64,000 bases of DNA, taken from assembly GCF_000820515.1 (NCBI RefSeq), contig NZ_JXDG01000003.1, forward strand, positions 1 through 64,000. The letters run 5' to 3'. How positions within the stretch are numbered: the first letter of the stretch is position 1; each line of letters begins with the position of its first letter. Positions 19,907-30,981 of this stretch are shown here, piece by piece. Source of the stretch: Pseudomonas batumici (GTDB lineage: Bacteria > Pseudomonadota > Gammaproteobacteria > Pseudomonadales > Pseudomonadaceae). The position numbers and the translations under genes were made by a program. The notes beneath the pieces are model-generated. The model was given only the letters and a program-made list of their open reading frames with translations, did not search any database and had not been told where the DNA came from.

Positions 19907-21154
19907 ATGCGCGCGGAAAACTTCCCCTTTATGCGTCCACAGCGGCCCAGAGATCATCGCTGCGCAGGTGATTTATGCATTGAAGTCCCGGCGATCGACT
20001 CCAGCAGCACCAATGCCCTGGTGATGGAAACCTTCACCTCGCGCAAGGAAATCGCCTGCCTGGCGGTGCTGGAAGACGAGCGCCCGATCGGCCTGATCAA
20101 CCGCAATATCTTCCTGTCGATGATGAGCAAGCCGTTTCATCGCGAGCTGTACGACAAGAAAAGCTGCATTGCCTTCATGGACAAGGAGCCGTTGATCGTC
20201 GATGCCGGAATGAGCATTGAAGAATTGACCTTCAAGACCGTGGAGTTTGGCGAAAAGACCCTGGCGGACGGTTTTATCATCACCCGCGACGGCCAATTCG
20301 CCGGATTGGGCAACGGCCTGCAACTGATGGAAGTGGTCGCGGCCATGCAGGCCGAGAAAAATCGCCAGATCATGCAGAGCATCGAGTACGCGAGCGTTAT
20401 CCAGCGCGCCATGCTGCGCGCCTCGCGGGACACCCTGAAGTCGACCCTCGACGATGCCGTGCTGTTGTGGGAACCGCGGGATGTCGTCGGTGGCGACTTC
20501 TATCATTTCTGCGCCTACCCCGATGGCTGGTTCGGGGCGATCGCCGACTGTACCGGTCATGGTGTTCCCGGTGCCTTCATGACCTTGATCGCTTCCTCCT
20601 CGCTGACCCAGGCGCTGGTCCAGCTCGGCCCCCGTGATCCCGGAGCACTGTTATCGGCGGTGAACAAAAGCGTCAAGGAGCTGCTGGGACAGGTCCAGGG
20701 CGTCGATGAAACCCCCGAGTCCGACGATGGCCTGGATGCCGCCTTTTTCTGGTTCGATAGCGCGAGCCGGACCTTGAGCTTTGCCGGCGCGCGCATGTCG
20801 CTCTACCTCTTGCCGCCTGATGCCCAACAGCTGGAAACCCTGGCGGGCCAGCGCGTGGGCGTCGGCTACGTGGACAGCGACATCGACTACCAATGGCCGG
20901 TGAGCCGAGTGACGGTGGCGCCGGCCAGCCTGGTGTTCATTGCCACCGACGGCTTGACCGACCAGATCGGCGGCCCGCGCAACATTGCCTTCGGCAAGAG
21001 CAAGGCCTTCGACACGATACTGGAACACCGCAATCAGCCAGCGACCGTCATCTGCGAAGCCCTGCAACGCACGCTGGCCAATTGGCAGGGAGAGCAAGCC
21101 CGGCGTGACGACCTCACCCTCTTCTGCGCGCGTCTTGGAAACGATCATGATTAA
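19907..21154 (+). CDS. CBS-domain PP2C/SpoIIE-type phosphatase, SiaA-like
   Basis: A soluble protein of about 415 residues. The first 140 residues form a CBS-pair-like sensor (ACLAVLEDERPIGLINRNIF, then SCIAFMDKEPLIVDAG). The rest is a SpoIIE/PP2C phosphatase with metal-binding aspartates in VVGGDFYHF, ADCTGHGVPGAFM, IATDGLTDQIG and RRDDLTLFCA. It heads an operon with SiaB-, SiaC- and SiaD-like genes, so it probably dephosphorylates the SiaC-like protein. The SiaA described in P. aeruginosa is a larger membrane protein; no membrane helix is visible here. The start is uncertain: TTG 19889, ATG 19907 and ATG 19931 all lack a good ribosome-binding site. It overlaps the next gene by 8 nt. Confidence 0.8.
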   Translation: MRAENFPFMRPQRPRDHRCAGDLCIEVPAIDSSSTNALVMETFTSRKEIACLAVLEDERPIGLINRNIFLSMMSKPFHRELYDKKSCIAFMDKEPLIVDAGMSIEELTFKTVEFGEKTLADGFIITRDGQFAGLGNGLQLMEVVAAMQAEKNRQIMQSIEYASVIQRAMLRASRDTLKSTLDDAVLLWEPRDVVGGDFYHFCAYPDGWFGAIADCTGHGVPGAFMTLIASSSLTQALVQLGPRDPGALLSAVNKSVKELLGQVQGVDETPESDDGLDAAFFWFDSASRTLSFAGARMSLYLLPPDAQQLETLAGQRVGVGYVDSDIDYQWPVSRVTVAPASLVFIATDGLTDQIGGPRNIAFGKSKAFDTILEHRNQPATVICEALQRTLANWQGEQARRDDLTLFCARLGNDHD

Positions 21155-21716
21155 CTCAAATGCTGCTCACTCCGACTGCCACTTCTTCGACCTGGCCCAA
21201 CAGCGCAACGTGATTTTCTATCACATGGGTTATTTCTCCCACACCATCATCACCGCGATGGCCGAGGTGGTCAGGCTGCAACTGGAAATCTCGGGTGTGA
21301 ATGGGCCGACGCGACGCAAGTTGTTTTCATCCTTCGTCGAACTGTCGCAGAACATCATTCACTACTCATCCGACTCGTTGCCCACCGACCCTTGCGAAGA
21401 TTCGTCGTTGCGCCAGGGCGCGGTGTGCATCAGCGCAGAGGGTGATCGCCACCTGATGCTCTGTGCCAACCCGATCGCCACCAGCGACGTCGACCGTCTG
21501 CGGGAAAAACTCGAACCCCTGCGCAACATGTCGCTCGAGGAGATCAAGCAGGCCTACAAAGTGACCTTGCGCGCGGAAACCCCCGAGGGCAGCAAGGGCG
21601 CGGGCCTGGGTTTCCTGACGATGGCGCGCGATGCCTGTGCGCCGCTGGAGTTCGATTTCTACCCGAGAGCGGACGACCCGGGAACCACGCTGTTCTGCCT
21701 TAAAGCCACTATCTAA
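21147..21716 (+). CDS. siaB: SiaB-family serine/threonine kinase
   Basis: A 189-residue protein of the DUF6272/SiaB type, a HATPase-like kinase. The ATP-lid and N-box features are visible as SFVELSQNIIHYS and SKGAGLGFLTMARDA. In P. aeruginosa SiaB phosphorylates SiaC and SiaA reverses this, which sets whether SiaC activates the diguanylate cyclase SiaD. Gene order and the 8-nt overlap with the phosphatase gene support the same circuit here. The ATG at 21147 is the natural coupled start. Confidence 0.87.
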   Translation: MINSNAAHSDCHFFDLAQQRNVIFYHMGYFSHTIITAMAEVVRLQLEISGVNGPTRRKLFSSFVELSQNIIHYSSDSLPTDPCEDSSLRQGAVCISAEGDRHLMLCANPIATSDVDRLREKLEPLRNMSLEEIKQAYKVTLRAETPEGSKGAGLGFLTMARDACAPLEFDFYPRADDPGTTLFCLKATI

Positions 21717-21735
21717 GTAGAGGGACGCAATCGCC

Positions 21736-22125
21736 ATGGATAATTTCTACGTTGAAGCAACCGCCACATCACCGGAAGTCGACTTTCGTTTCGATCAGAA
21801 TCTGCTGACGATAAAAGGCGAGTCCTACCCGGAAAATGCCGCCGCCTTCTATACCCCCGTCCTCCAGCAACTGCGCAGCTACCTCGCCACCCGCGAGGAC
21901 ACCACCATCACCACCCATATCGCGCTGGCCTATTTCAACAGCTCCAGCACCAAGATGCTGTTCAGCATTTTCGATGCGCTGGACAAGGCCGCTCAATCGG
22001 GTAACGAGATGCAGGTGAACTGGTACCACGATGAAGAAGACGAAACGATTTTCGAGTTCGGTGAAGAGCTGAAGGCCGACTTTACCGCCATCACTTTCAA
22101 CGACCACGCAACGACTCTGCAATGA
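21736..22125 (+). CDS. siaC: SiaC-family partner-switch protein (DUF1987)
   Basis: A 129-residue small acidic protein. The conserved segment LAYFNSSSTKMLFSIFDAL (residues about 64-82) carries the cluster S69-T72, where the regulatory phosphorylation site of SiaC family members lies. SiaC in its unphosphorylated form binds and activates the cyclase SiaD. It sits 19 nt after siaB and 13 nt before the cyclase gene, with a GGGA site ahead of the start. It is related in logic to anti-sigma-factor antagonists but belongs to a separate family. Confidence 0.88.
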   Translation: MDNFYVEATATSPEVDFRFDQNLLTIKGESYPENAAAFYTPVLQQLRSYLATREDTTITTHIALAYFNSSSTKMLFSIFDALDKAAQSGNEMQVNWYHDEEDETIFEFGEELKADFTAITFNDHATTLQ

Positions 22126-22138
22126 GTCCCCGAGAAGG

Positions 22139-22909
22139 ATGATGAGCATGACTGCTTCAGTCACTTCCGCCGGCGCACAGGATGACGCGGTACCCGACCT
22201 GTTCAGAAGCGAAACTGACGCCCTTGAACACGCCCGTTCGATTCTGGCCCTGACTGAAGCTGACGCCCCGGTGTACCAGCAGGCACTCGGCGACCTGACC
22301 GTGCACTTCGAACGGCTCATGCGCGAGACGCGCCGCCTGATACGGCGCAGCGACCGTGCCGAGCGCGAAATGAATACGCTCAACGCCCAGTTGCAAACCC
22401 TGGCCCGCCAACTCGAATACCGCGCCACCCACGATGCGCTGACCGACGTGCTGAACCGTGGCGCGATCATTGACCTGACCGTGCAAGCCTTGCAGAAGAC
22501 CGGTGCGGTGATGGTGGTGCTGGACATCGACCACTTCAAGCAGATCAACGACGAGTTCGGCCATCCCGCGGGCGACGCGGTGATTCAAGGCATCGTCGGC
22601 TGCTTGCGCCGGGCGGTGGGCAATGCGGGATTCATTGGCCGCGTGGGCGGCGAGGAATTTACCGTGCTGATTCCCGCCGGCACGCTCGAGGAAGGCCTCA
22701 GCCTGGCCGAAACCCTGCGTGACAGCATTGCCTCGCATGTCTTCGGGCAGCCGGTCAACCGGCGGATCACCGCGAGTTTCGGGGTCAGCGCCAGCCCCAT
22801 GGGCACCGGTTTCGACAGCGCCTATGGCTTGGCGGATGCCGCCTTGTATCAGGCCAAGCGCGCGGGCAGGAATCGCGTGGAGGCGGCGCGGACAGGCGCC
22901 GAGGCCTGA
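22139..22909 (+). CDS. siaD: SiaD-like diguanylate cyclase
   Basis: A 256-residue GGDEF protein. Residues about 30-100 form a helical stalk (FERLMRETRRLIRRSDRAER) that would dimerise and bind the SiaC-like protein. The cyclase domain follows, with DIDHFKQINDEFGH and the active-site motif RVGGEEF. The usual RxxD inhibitory site five residues before GGEEF is not visible, so product feedback may be weak. Three ATG codons (22139, 22142, 22148) crowd the ribosome-binding site AGAAGG; 22148 has the best spacing. Output would be c-di-GMP controlling aggregation or biofilm. Confidence 0.9.
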   Translation: MMSMTASVTSAGAQDDAVPDLFRSETDALEHARSILALTEADAPVYQQALGDLTVHFERLMRETRRLIRRSDRAEREMNTLNAQLQTLARQLEYRATHDALTDVLNRGAIIDLTVQALQKTGAVMVVLDIDHFKQINDEFGHPAGDAVIQGIVGCLRRAVGNAGFIGRVGGEEFTVLIPAGTLEEGLSLAETLRDSIASHVFGQPVNRRITASFGVSASPMGTGFDSAYGLADAALYQAKRAGRNRVEAARTGAEA

Positions 22910-22935
22910 CCGCCCCTCCTTTTCCCACCCCCTGA

Positions 22936-24264
22936 TCAGAAGATCGAGATAGGGTAATCGGCGATCAGACGCAGTTCGTTGTTGTCGCCTTCAGGCTGGT
23001 CGGCGTTGGCACGGTGGAACGACTGGCGCAGACGCAGCGACAGATCCTTCACCGGACCGCTTTGCACGACGTACTTGGCTTCGAAGTCGGTCTCGTGGTG
23101 CCGGCCATCGGCACCGTAGTGCAGCTGGTTGTAGGCGCTGTCCGCCGCCATCCGGGTGCCGTTGATATCGTCACCGTAGATATAGCGGGTCATGAAGCTC
23201 AGGCCCGGCACCCCATAACTCAGCATGTTCAGGTCGTAGCGCGCCTGCCAGGACTTCTCGCCCGGGCCGTTGAAGTCCGAGTACTGCACGGAGTTGGCCA
23301 GCATGATCGAGTCGCCACCATCGCCCGGGCCGTTGGTGCCGAAGCCGACATAGTCGAACGGCGTGTCGCCGTGGATCTTCTGGAACGCCAGGGTCAGGGT
23401 ATGCGCCGTCAGGAAGGTGTAGGCGGTGGCGAAGGAGAACGCGGTGTTGTTGATCGGTCCGGCCTTGGCCGCCCCCTCGTCATTGGTCCGGTACAGGTTG
23501 AAGTCGAAGTTCAGCGACTGCCCCGGCGAGATCCCCAGGGTGTAGTTGCCGTTGGTGTAGTACTGGCGCCAGACGTCTTCGAACTCGGAACCGTAGAGGG
23601 TGAAGTTGAGGTTGTCGTTGACCTTGTACTTGCCGCCGAGGTAGTTGACGGCGCTGGTGGTCACGTTGGCGTACGTGGCATACAGCGAATGATCGTTGCT
23701 GGTGGAGACCACCCCGGTACCACTGGTGAAGTGCCCGGCTTCCAGGTCCAGGTCCTTGATCTCGCTGCTCAGCAGGTTGAAGCCGGTGGCGGTTTGCGGA
23801 ATCAGGCGGGTGCCGCCGGCGGCGAATACCGGCGCGGTCGGTTGCATATCGCCGTAGAGCAACTCGGTCTTGGAGATCCGCATCTTGACCGCGCCGCCGG
23901 CCTTGGCGTAATCGTCCTCGGGCTCGCCGCTGCGGCTCACCGGCAGGTTACCGGTACCGGCCGTGCCCGCGCCGCCATCGAGCTTGATGCCCCAGTAACC
24001 GAAGGCGTCCACGCCGAAGCCGACGGTGCCCTGGGTGAACCCGGAGCTGTAGTTGCCGAAGATGCCCTGGGTCCAGTCCTTCTTGTCCGCCGGACCGTTT
24101 TTCACGTCACGGTCGAAGTACTGGTTCTTCAGATGCAGGTTGAGGCTGCTGTCCTCGACGACCCCCTTGGCCTCGTCCTGATCCGTGACCGTGGTCGCCA
24201 TGGCGGCCTGGGCCACGCCCAGCGAGACCGCCAGCGTCAGGAAGTTGAGTTTGGTCGATATCAT
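22936..24264 (-). CDS. OprD-family outer-membrane porin
   Basis: A 442-residue protein with a signal peptide (LNFLTLAVSLGVAQAAMA) and alternating beta-strand pattern. It ends in a terminal aromatic residue (YPISIF), as needed for outer-membrane insertion. Family features include VDAFGYWGIKLDGG near the N-terminus and DFEAKYVVQSGPVKDLSLRLR near the C-terminus. OprD-family channels take up amino acids, carboxylates or other small acids. The subgroup and substrate are not resolved by eye. It is monocistronic and convergent with the sia operon, with only 26 bp between the stop codons. Confidence 0.9.
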   Translation of the reverse strand: MISTKLNFLTLAVSLGVAQAAMATTVTDQDEAKGVVEDSSLNLHLKNQYFDRDVKNGPADKKDWTQGIFGNYSSGFTQGTVGFGVDAFGYWGIKLDGGAGTAGTGNLPVSRSGEPEDDYAKAGGAVKMRISKTELLYGDMQPTAPVFAAGGTRLIPQTATGFNLLSSEIKDLDLEAGHFTSGTGVVSTSNDHSLYATYANVTTSAVNYLGGKYKVNDNLNFTLYGSEFEDVWRQYYTNGNYTLGISPGQSLNFDFNLYRTNDEGAAKAGPINNTAFSFATAYTFLTAHTLTLAFQKIHGDTPFDYVGFGTNGPGDGGDSIMLANSVQYSDFNGPGEKSWQARYDLNMLSYGVPGLSFMTRYIYGDDINGTRMAADSAYNQLHYGADGRHHETDFEAKYVVQSGPVKDLSLRLRQSFHRANADQPEGDNNELRLIADYPISIF

Positions 24265-24549
24265 TGTTATTCCCCTGGTTAATAATGTTTCACCCTCTTG
24301 TCAGTGCGAACGGCGGCGCACGCGCCGTCCTCCGCGCGAAGGGGTGGAAACGTAAAACGGTGAAGGGCAGGAAGTGCCCGAGGGCAAGGACAATCTTCGA
24401 AGTATCGAAGGAAGTGGCGGATGGATCATTATTGTAATTGCCGCCACCTATATATATTTTTTTGCTCGCGGCCTTGATGAACACTGAATTAACCGGCAGT
24501 GAAACTTTCTTCACCGAGTTTTAAGTTGCCGCTCATGTTTCTCCAGGCG
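24265..24549. other. oprD-family upstream region, no features recognised
   Basis: This gap should hold the porin promoter and leader. It contains an A/T-rich patch (CTATATATATTTTTTTG, 24449-24465), unusual for this genome and plausible as part of a regulated promoter. No operator could be named and short open frames here lack support. Confidence 0.4.
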
Positions 24550-24582
24550 AAAAAAAAGACCTGCATCGCTGCAGGTCTTTTT
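24550..24582 (-). terminator. Intrinsic terminator downstream of tyrB (bidirectional form)
   Basis: A perfect 9-bp stem (AGACCTGCA / TGCAGGTCT) with a TCGC loop is flanked by A-runs on one side and T-runs on the other, so it could stop transcription from both directions. It follows the tyrB stop codon on the minus strand. Confidence 0.85.
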
Positions 24583-24609
24583 CATGACGCCAAGGCATTA
24601 CCGGTCAGG

Positions 24610-25806
24610 TCAGATCACCTGGATGATCGCCTTCACCACGGCTTCGATATTGCGCTGGTTCAACGACGCCACGCAGATACGGCCGGTATCCAGCGCGTAG
24701 ATGCCGAACTCGCTTTTCAAGCGGGCCACTTGCGGGGCGGTCAGGCCGGAGTAGGAGAACATCCCGCGCTGGCGACCGACGAAGCTGAAGTCACGCTTGG
24801 CGCCGTGCTGGGCCAGCAGGTCGACCATCTGCATGCGCATGCCGCGAATGCGCAGGCGCATTTCCGCCAGTTCCGCTTCCCACTGGGCGCGCAGCTCAGG
24901 GCTGTTCAACACCGCCGCGACAATGCTCGCACCGTGGGTCGGCGGGTTGGAGTAGTTGGTGCGGATCACGCGCTTGACCTGGGACAGGACACGGGCGGTC
25001 TCTTCCTTCGATTCGCTGACGATCGACAGCGCGCCGACACGCTCGCCATACAGCGAGAACGACTTGGAGAACGAGCTGGAGACGAAGAAGGTCAGGCCCG
25101 ACTCGGCGAACAGGCGCACGGCGGCGGCGTCTTCATCGATGCCATCGCCAAAGCCCTGGTAAGCCATGTCGAGGAACGGCACCAGGTCCTTGGACTTGAC
25201 CACGTTCAGCACGTCTTGCCAGTCGGCCGGAGTCAGGTCGACACCGGTCGGGTTGTGGCAGCAGGCGTGCAGCACGACGATGGACTTGGCCGGCAGCGCG
25301 TTGAGGTCTTCCAGCAGACCGGCACGGTTCACGCCGTTGCTCGCGGCATCGTAGTAACGATAGTTCTGCACCGGGAAACCGGCGGTTTCGAACAGCGCAC
25401 GGTGGTTTTCCCAGCTCGGGTCGCTGATGGCCACGGTGGCGCTCGGCAGCAGTTGCTTGAGGAAGTCGGCACCGATTTTCAGCGCGCCGGTACCGCCGAC
25501 CGCCTGGGTGGTGAGGACACGACCGGAAGCGATCAGCGGCGAATCCTGACCGAACAACAGGGTCTGCACGGCCTTGTCGTAGGCGGCAATCCCGTCGATC
25601 GGCAAGTAGCCACGGGAAGCATGCTGAGCCGCGCGCTGGGTCTCGGCTTCGATAACGGCCCGCAACAGTGGAATTTTCCCACTTTCGTCACAGTAAACAC
25701 CAACACCCAGATTGACCTTGTCGGTACGGGTATCGGCATTGAATGCTTCGTTGAGGCCCAGGATAGGATCGCGTGGTGCCATTTCGACAGCGGAGAACAG
25801 GCTCAT
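24610..25806 (-). CDS. tyrB: Aromatic/aspartate aminotransferase
   Basis: A 398-residue class I PLP enzyme of the AspC/TyrB group. The PLP lysine is in SSSFSKSFSLYGERVG. The phosphate and substrate sites are seen in ACCHNPTGVDLT, DMAYQGFG and the C-terminal GRICVASLN (substrate-carboxylate arginine). It transfers amino groups between aromatic amino acids or aspartate and 2-oxoglutarate. TyrB, AspC and PhhC cannot be separated reliably by eye. It is divergent from uvrB with about 325 bp between them. A likely -10 box for it is at 25890-25895. Confidence 0.9.
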   Translation of the reverse strand: MSLFSAVEMAPRDPILGLNEAFNADTRTDKVNLGVGVYCDESGKIPLLRAVIEAETQRAAQHASRGYLPIDGIAAYDKAVQTLLFGQDSPLIASGRVLTTQAVGGTGALKIGADFLKQLLPSATVAISDPSWENHRALFETAGFPVQNYRYYDAASNGVNRAGLLEDLNALPAKSIVVLHACCHNPTGVDLTPADWQDVLNVVKSKDLVPFLDMAYQGFGDGIDEDAAAVRLFAESGLTFFVSSSFSKSFSLYGERVGALSIVSESKEETARVLSQVKRVIRTNYSNPPTHGASIVAAVLNSPELRAQWEAELAEMRLRIRGMRMQMVDLLAQHGAKRDFSFVGRQRGMFSYSGLTAPQVARLKSEFGIYALDTGRICVASLNQRNIEAVVKAIIQVI

Positions 25807-25889
25807 TATTGCGGCGGCTCTGAATGGAGGATGGAGGGGGTGACAACGCTCCAGCCGATTGCACTAGAGCGGTGCACAAACGGGGAGCT

Positions 25890-25895
25890 AGTATA
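25890..25895 (-). promoter_or_regulatory. Candidate -10 box for tyrB
   Basis: The minus strand reads TATACT within CTCTATACTAGC, one base from the consensus TATAAT. It would give a leader of about 75 nt before tyrB. The -35 region is poor. Confidence 0.4.
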
Positions 25896-26131
25896 GAGGC
25901 CATCACCGGTCAGGGCGACCGACTATTGTCGGAATGTGACAAGTTTTTTGATTTATTTGCGGCACGCCCGTCCAATTGCAACAAGGTGTCTAGGTTAGGA
26001 TTGCCTTGAAAGCTGTCGTACCAAGCACCATATCCAGCATTATCATGGTTTTTCCCTACGACATCGGTCGTAAGAGACCCTTTCTCGTTTTTGCCGTGAC
26101 TGTCAGGCGGGAACGAACCCAGAGGTAGGTT
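25896..26131. other. tyrB-uvrB divergent intergenic region
   Basis: This is the remaining upstream region for uvrB. No LexA-type site (CTG-N10-CAG) was found by eye, so SOS control of uvrB is not supported here. No repeat or RNA gene was recognised. Confidence 0.4.
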
Positions 26132-28147
<2,016 letters not shown>

Positions 28148-28171
28148 AGCTCACCCGACAAGGACCCACCC

Positions 28172-29416
28172 ATGCATATCCTCAACGCCAAGCTGCGTCA
28201 TCGCGAAGGCCTGTACGACCTGCACCTGGAACACGCACGGATCGCGAGCATCACCCCGCAGACCGGCCCGTTGACGGTCGGCCCGAGCGACCTCGACGCC
28301 CAGGGCAACCTGGTCGTCCCGCCTTTCGTCGAACCGCATATCCACCTCGACGCCACCCTCACCGCCGGCGAACCGCGCTGGAACATGAGCGGGACCCTGT
28401 TCGAAGGCATCGAATGCTGGGGTGAGCGCAAGGCCACCATCACCCACGACGACACCAAGACCCGTGCCAAAAAGACCATCCGCAGCCTCGCCGCCCATGG
28501 CATCCAGCATGTGCGAACCCATGTCGACGTCACCGATCCGCAACTGACCGCACTCAAGGCCATGCTCGAAGTGCGCGAGGAAACCCGGCACCTGATTGAC
28601 CTGCAGATCGTGGCGTTTCCCCAGGAAGGCATCGAGTCCTATCGCAATGGCCGGGAGCTGATGGTCGAGGCGATCAACCTGGGCGCGGACGTGGTGGGCG
28701 GCATCCCGCATTTCGAATACACCCGGGACCAGGGTGTGTCCTCGGTGAAGTTCCTGATGGACCTGGCGGAAAAAACCGGCTGCCTGGTGGACGTGCATTG
28801 CGACGAAACCGACGACCCGCACTCGCGCTTCCTCGAAGTGCTGGCCGAAGAAGCCCGCAGCCGCGACATGGGCTCGCGGGTGAGCGCCAGCCACACCACG
28901 GCCATGGGCTCCTACGACAACGCCTACTGCGCCAAGCTGTTCCGTCTGCTGAAGGCCTCGGGGATCAGCTTCGTGTCCTGCCCCACCGAGAGCATTCACC
29001 TGCAGGGACGCTTCGACAACTTTCCGAAACGCCGTGGCGTGACCCGGGTCGGCGAGTTGCTGGACGCCGGGATGAATGTCTGTTTCGGCCAGGACTCGAT
29101 CGTCGACCCCTGGTACCCACTGGGCAACGGCAACATCCTGCGGGTGCTGGAGGCCGGGCTGCATATCTGCCATATGCTCGGTTATCGCAACCTGCAAAGC
29201 GCCCTCGACATGGTCACCGACAACAGCGCCAAGGCCCTGTCCCTGGGCGACCGCTACGGCCTGGAAGTCGGACGCCCGGCCAACCTGCTGATCCTCTCGG
29301 CGGACAGCGACTACGAGATGATCCGCAGCCAGGGCCTGCCGCTGTATTCGATCCGCAACGGCCAGGTCCTGGTGCAACGCGAACCGGCGCAGCTGCACTG
29401 GCAGGACCGCCCATGA
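28172..29416 (+). CDS. codA: Cytosine deaminase (amidohydrolase family)
   Basis: A 414-residue metal-dependent deaminase converting cytosine to uracil, with possible side activity on related pyrimidines. Metal ligands are visible in EPHIHLDATL, VDVHCDETDD, SHTTAMG and GQDSIVDPW. The length and the C-terminal composite domain (GLEVGRPANLLIL) match CodA. No codB permease is adjacent, so cytosine would enter by another transporter or arise internally. The last four bases overlap the following gene (ATGA). Confidence 0.92.
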   Translation: MHILNAKLRHREGLYDLHLEHARIASITPQTGPLTVGPSDLDAQGNLVVPPFVEPHIHLDATLTAGEPRWNMSGTLFEGIECWGERKATITHDDTKTRAKKTIRSLAAHGIQHVRTHVDVTDPQLTALKAMLEVREETRHLIDLQIVAFPQEGIESYRNGRELMVEAINLGADVVGGIPHFEYTRDQGVSSVKFLMDLAEKTGCLVDVHCDETDDPHSRFLEVLAEEARSRDMGSRVSASHTTAMGSYDNAYCAKLFRLLKASGISFVSCPTESIHLQGRFDNFPKRRGVTRVGELLDAGMNVCFGQDSIVDPWYPLGNGNILRVLEAGLHICHMLGYRNLQSALDMVTDNSAKALSLGDRYGLEVGRPANLLILSADSDYEMIRSQGLPLYSIRNGQVLVQREPAQLHWQDRP

Positions 29417-30384
29417 AATTCGACAAGGCCTATTGCGTCAGCCTCGACGAGAAACTGACGATCTATGACGTGCGCGACCTGAACTTCGATGAAACGCTGG
29501 AGTTCGATTCAGGCCGGGAAAGCTTCCAGTGCCCGAACGATGCCTGCCGCGCGGCCTTCGACAGCAGCAACCGGCTCACCACCTACAACGCCAGCAACCC
29601 GCGCTTCAAACGGACCCCGCACTTCAAGAACATGCCCAGTACCCGGCACCTGGCAGACTGCCCGTACCTGAGCCCGGAAACCGCAGCGAATGGGCTCGAT
29701 CCGGATCAGCCGCTGGAGGATATCGAAGGCGAGCAGAACTTCCCCGTCGAACTGCTACTGACCCGCCGGACCTACACACGCAAGACGCCGACCGCCAGCT
29801 CCGGCCACCAACCACCGTCGAGCGCCGAGCCGGCACCAGCCCCCTTCGACGCCCCTGCCGCCCATGAAGCCAAGGCCACGCCGAACCGCACCAGCGTATT
29901 CGCCCATCCGGTGGAGTGCTTCGTCTCCAACCACGCCAACAAGGACCTGCTCAAACGCATGCCCTTGACCATTGGCGACCTGACCCTGAACTACAACGCC
30001 TTCTTCAAGAAGGTCGAATACTGCCAGGACCGCCAGGGCCTGATCTACTGGGGCAAGATCAAGGAAATCAAGGACTACAGAACCAGCTTCAGCGTGGTGT
30101 TCGACAAACCGGTGTGGGCCGACAAGAAGCGCTATTCGATCAATGTCTACCTGAGCAAGAACCTCATCGAGAATTACCGCCAGCGCACGGTGTTCCTGGA
30201 AGAGATCAAGCGCGTCATCGACCAGGCTGAAGACCTGTATTGCTTCTTCTACGGCGTCACGCCGCAATTGAAGCAAGTGCCGAGCAAGAAGGACCCGGAA
30301 CAGACCTTCAGCGTGTTCAGTTGTGAAATCGACAACCTGGATCACTTCCTGATCCGTGAAGCGCCAGGACTCGATGCCCCTTGA
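29413..30384 (+). CDS. Hypothetical protein with N-terminal zinc-finger-like motif
   Basis: A 323-residue soluble protein translationally coupled to codA by a 4-nt overlap. The N-terminal part has FQCPNDACRAAF and then HFKNMPSTRHLADCPY, a C-x4-C...H-x3-C pattern that resembles the zinc module of CoiA-like or other nucleic-acid-associated proteins. A Pro/Ala-rich linker (about 115-155) separates it from a C-terminal domain rich in aromatic residues (YCQDRQGLIYWGKIKEIKDY). No catalytic motif is evident. The link to pyrimidine metabolism is positional only. Family not recognised. Confidence 0.75.
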   Translation: MKFDKAYCVSLDEKLTIYDVRDLNFDETLEFDSGRESFQCPNDACRAAFDSSNRLTTYNASNPRFKRTPHFKNMPSTRHLADCPYLSPETAANGLDPDQPLEDIEGEQNFPVELLLTRRTYTRKTPTASSGHQPPSSAEPAPAPFDAPAAHEAKATPNRTSVFAHPVECFVSNHANKDLLKRMPLTIGDLTLNYNAFFKKVEYCQDRQGLIYWGKIKEIKDYRTSFSVVFDKPVWADKKRYSINVYLSKNLIENYRQRTVFLEEIKRVIDQAEDLYCFFYGVTPQLKQVPSKKDPEQTFSVFSCEIDNLDHFLIREAPGLDAP

Positions 30385-30390
30385 GTCGGC

Positions 30391-30981
30391 TCAGTCGACC
30401 GCGCTGGAACGCGCGGTCGAGGCGCCGGCCCACTGGTAGGTTTTATGCGCGGCACAACGGGTATCGCTGGCCACCGAGCGGTCGAACACGAACTCGAACG
30501 TCACCGCCCCCTGATAATCCGTGCGCACGATCCGGTTGACGTCGAGCAGATGCCAACTGCCGTCCTGGCGCATGGCGTCCGGCGAGCGGTATGGGTCACT
30601 GGCCCGAACCACGCCCTGTTTATTCAAGGTGTCCAGGTGAAAGTTCACATTGGCCTTGTTGCCGCCGCTCTGGCCGCCGCTGCGAACAATCCGGTACCTC
30701 ACCGTACTGACATCGAAGTAAGCCGTACTGCCGGCGGAGGCGAACACCACCCTGGCCTCGAGCTCACCGCGGAAGGGGCCGACCGAGCATGAAAAATAAT
30801 CGGTGCGACTGCCTTCCAGCAGTTCCGCCGGACTGGATTCGACCGCATCGGTCGCACCGGAGGACGCCGTGATCCTTTCCCTGGCGACCGGCTCGGGCAG
30901 CAGTTGAGCGCAAGCGGAGCCGGCGCTGAAAACCAGCCCGGCACACACCAGCGTGCTGAATAAACCTTTAGGTACTCTCAT
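30391..30981 (-). CDS. Exported hypothetical protein
   Basis: A protein of about 196 residues with a Sec signal peptide (MRVPKGLFSTLVCAGLVFSA) and probable cleavage after SACA. The mature part is beta-rich and contains two cysteines (FSCSVGPF and DTRCAAHKTYQW) that could form a disulfide. No lipobox and no C-terminal outer-membrane signature. It is convergent with the codA-linked gene. Two starts four codons apart (30993 and 30981) are possible; the later one puts the positively charged n-region at the start. Family not recognised. Confidence 0.7.
   Translation of the reverse strand: MRVPKGLFSTLVCAGLVFSAGSACAQLLPEPVARERITASSGATDAVESSPAELLEGSRTDYFSCSVGPFRGELEARVVFASAGSTAYFDVSTVRYRIVRSGGQSGGNKANVNFHLDTLNKQGVVRASDPYRSPDAMRQDGSWHLLDVNRIVRTDYQGAVTFEFVFDRSVASDTRCAAHKTYQWAGASTARSSAVD

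Noticed and set aside
25896..26131. SOS (LexA) box upstream of uvrB
   Set aside because: No CTG-N10-CAG match was found by eye.
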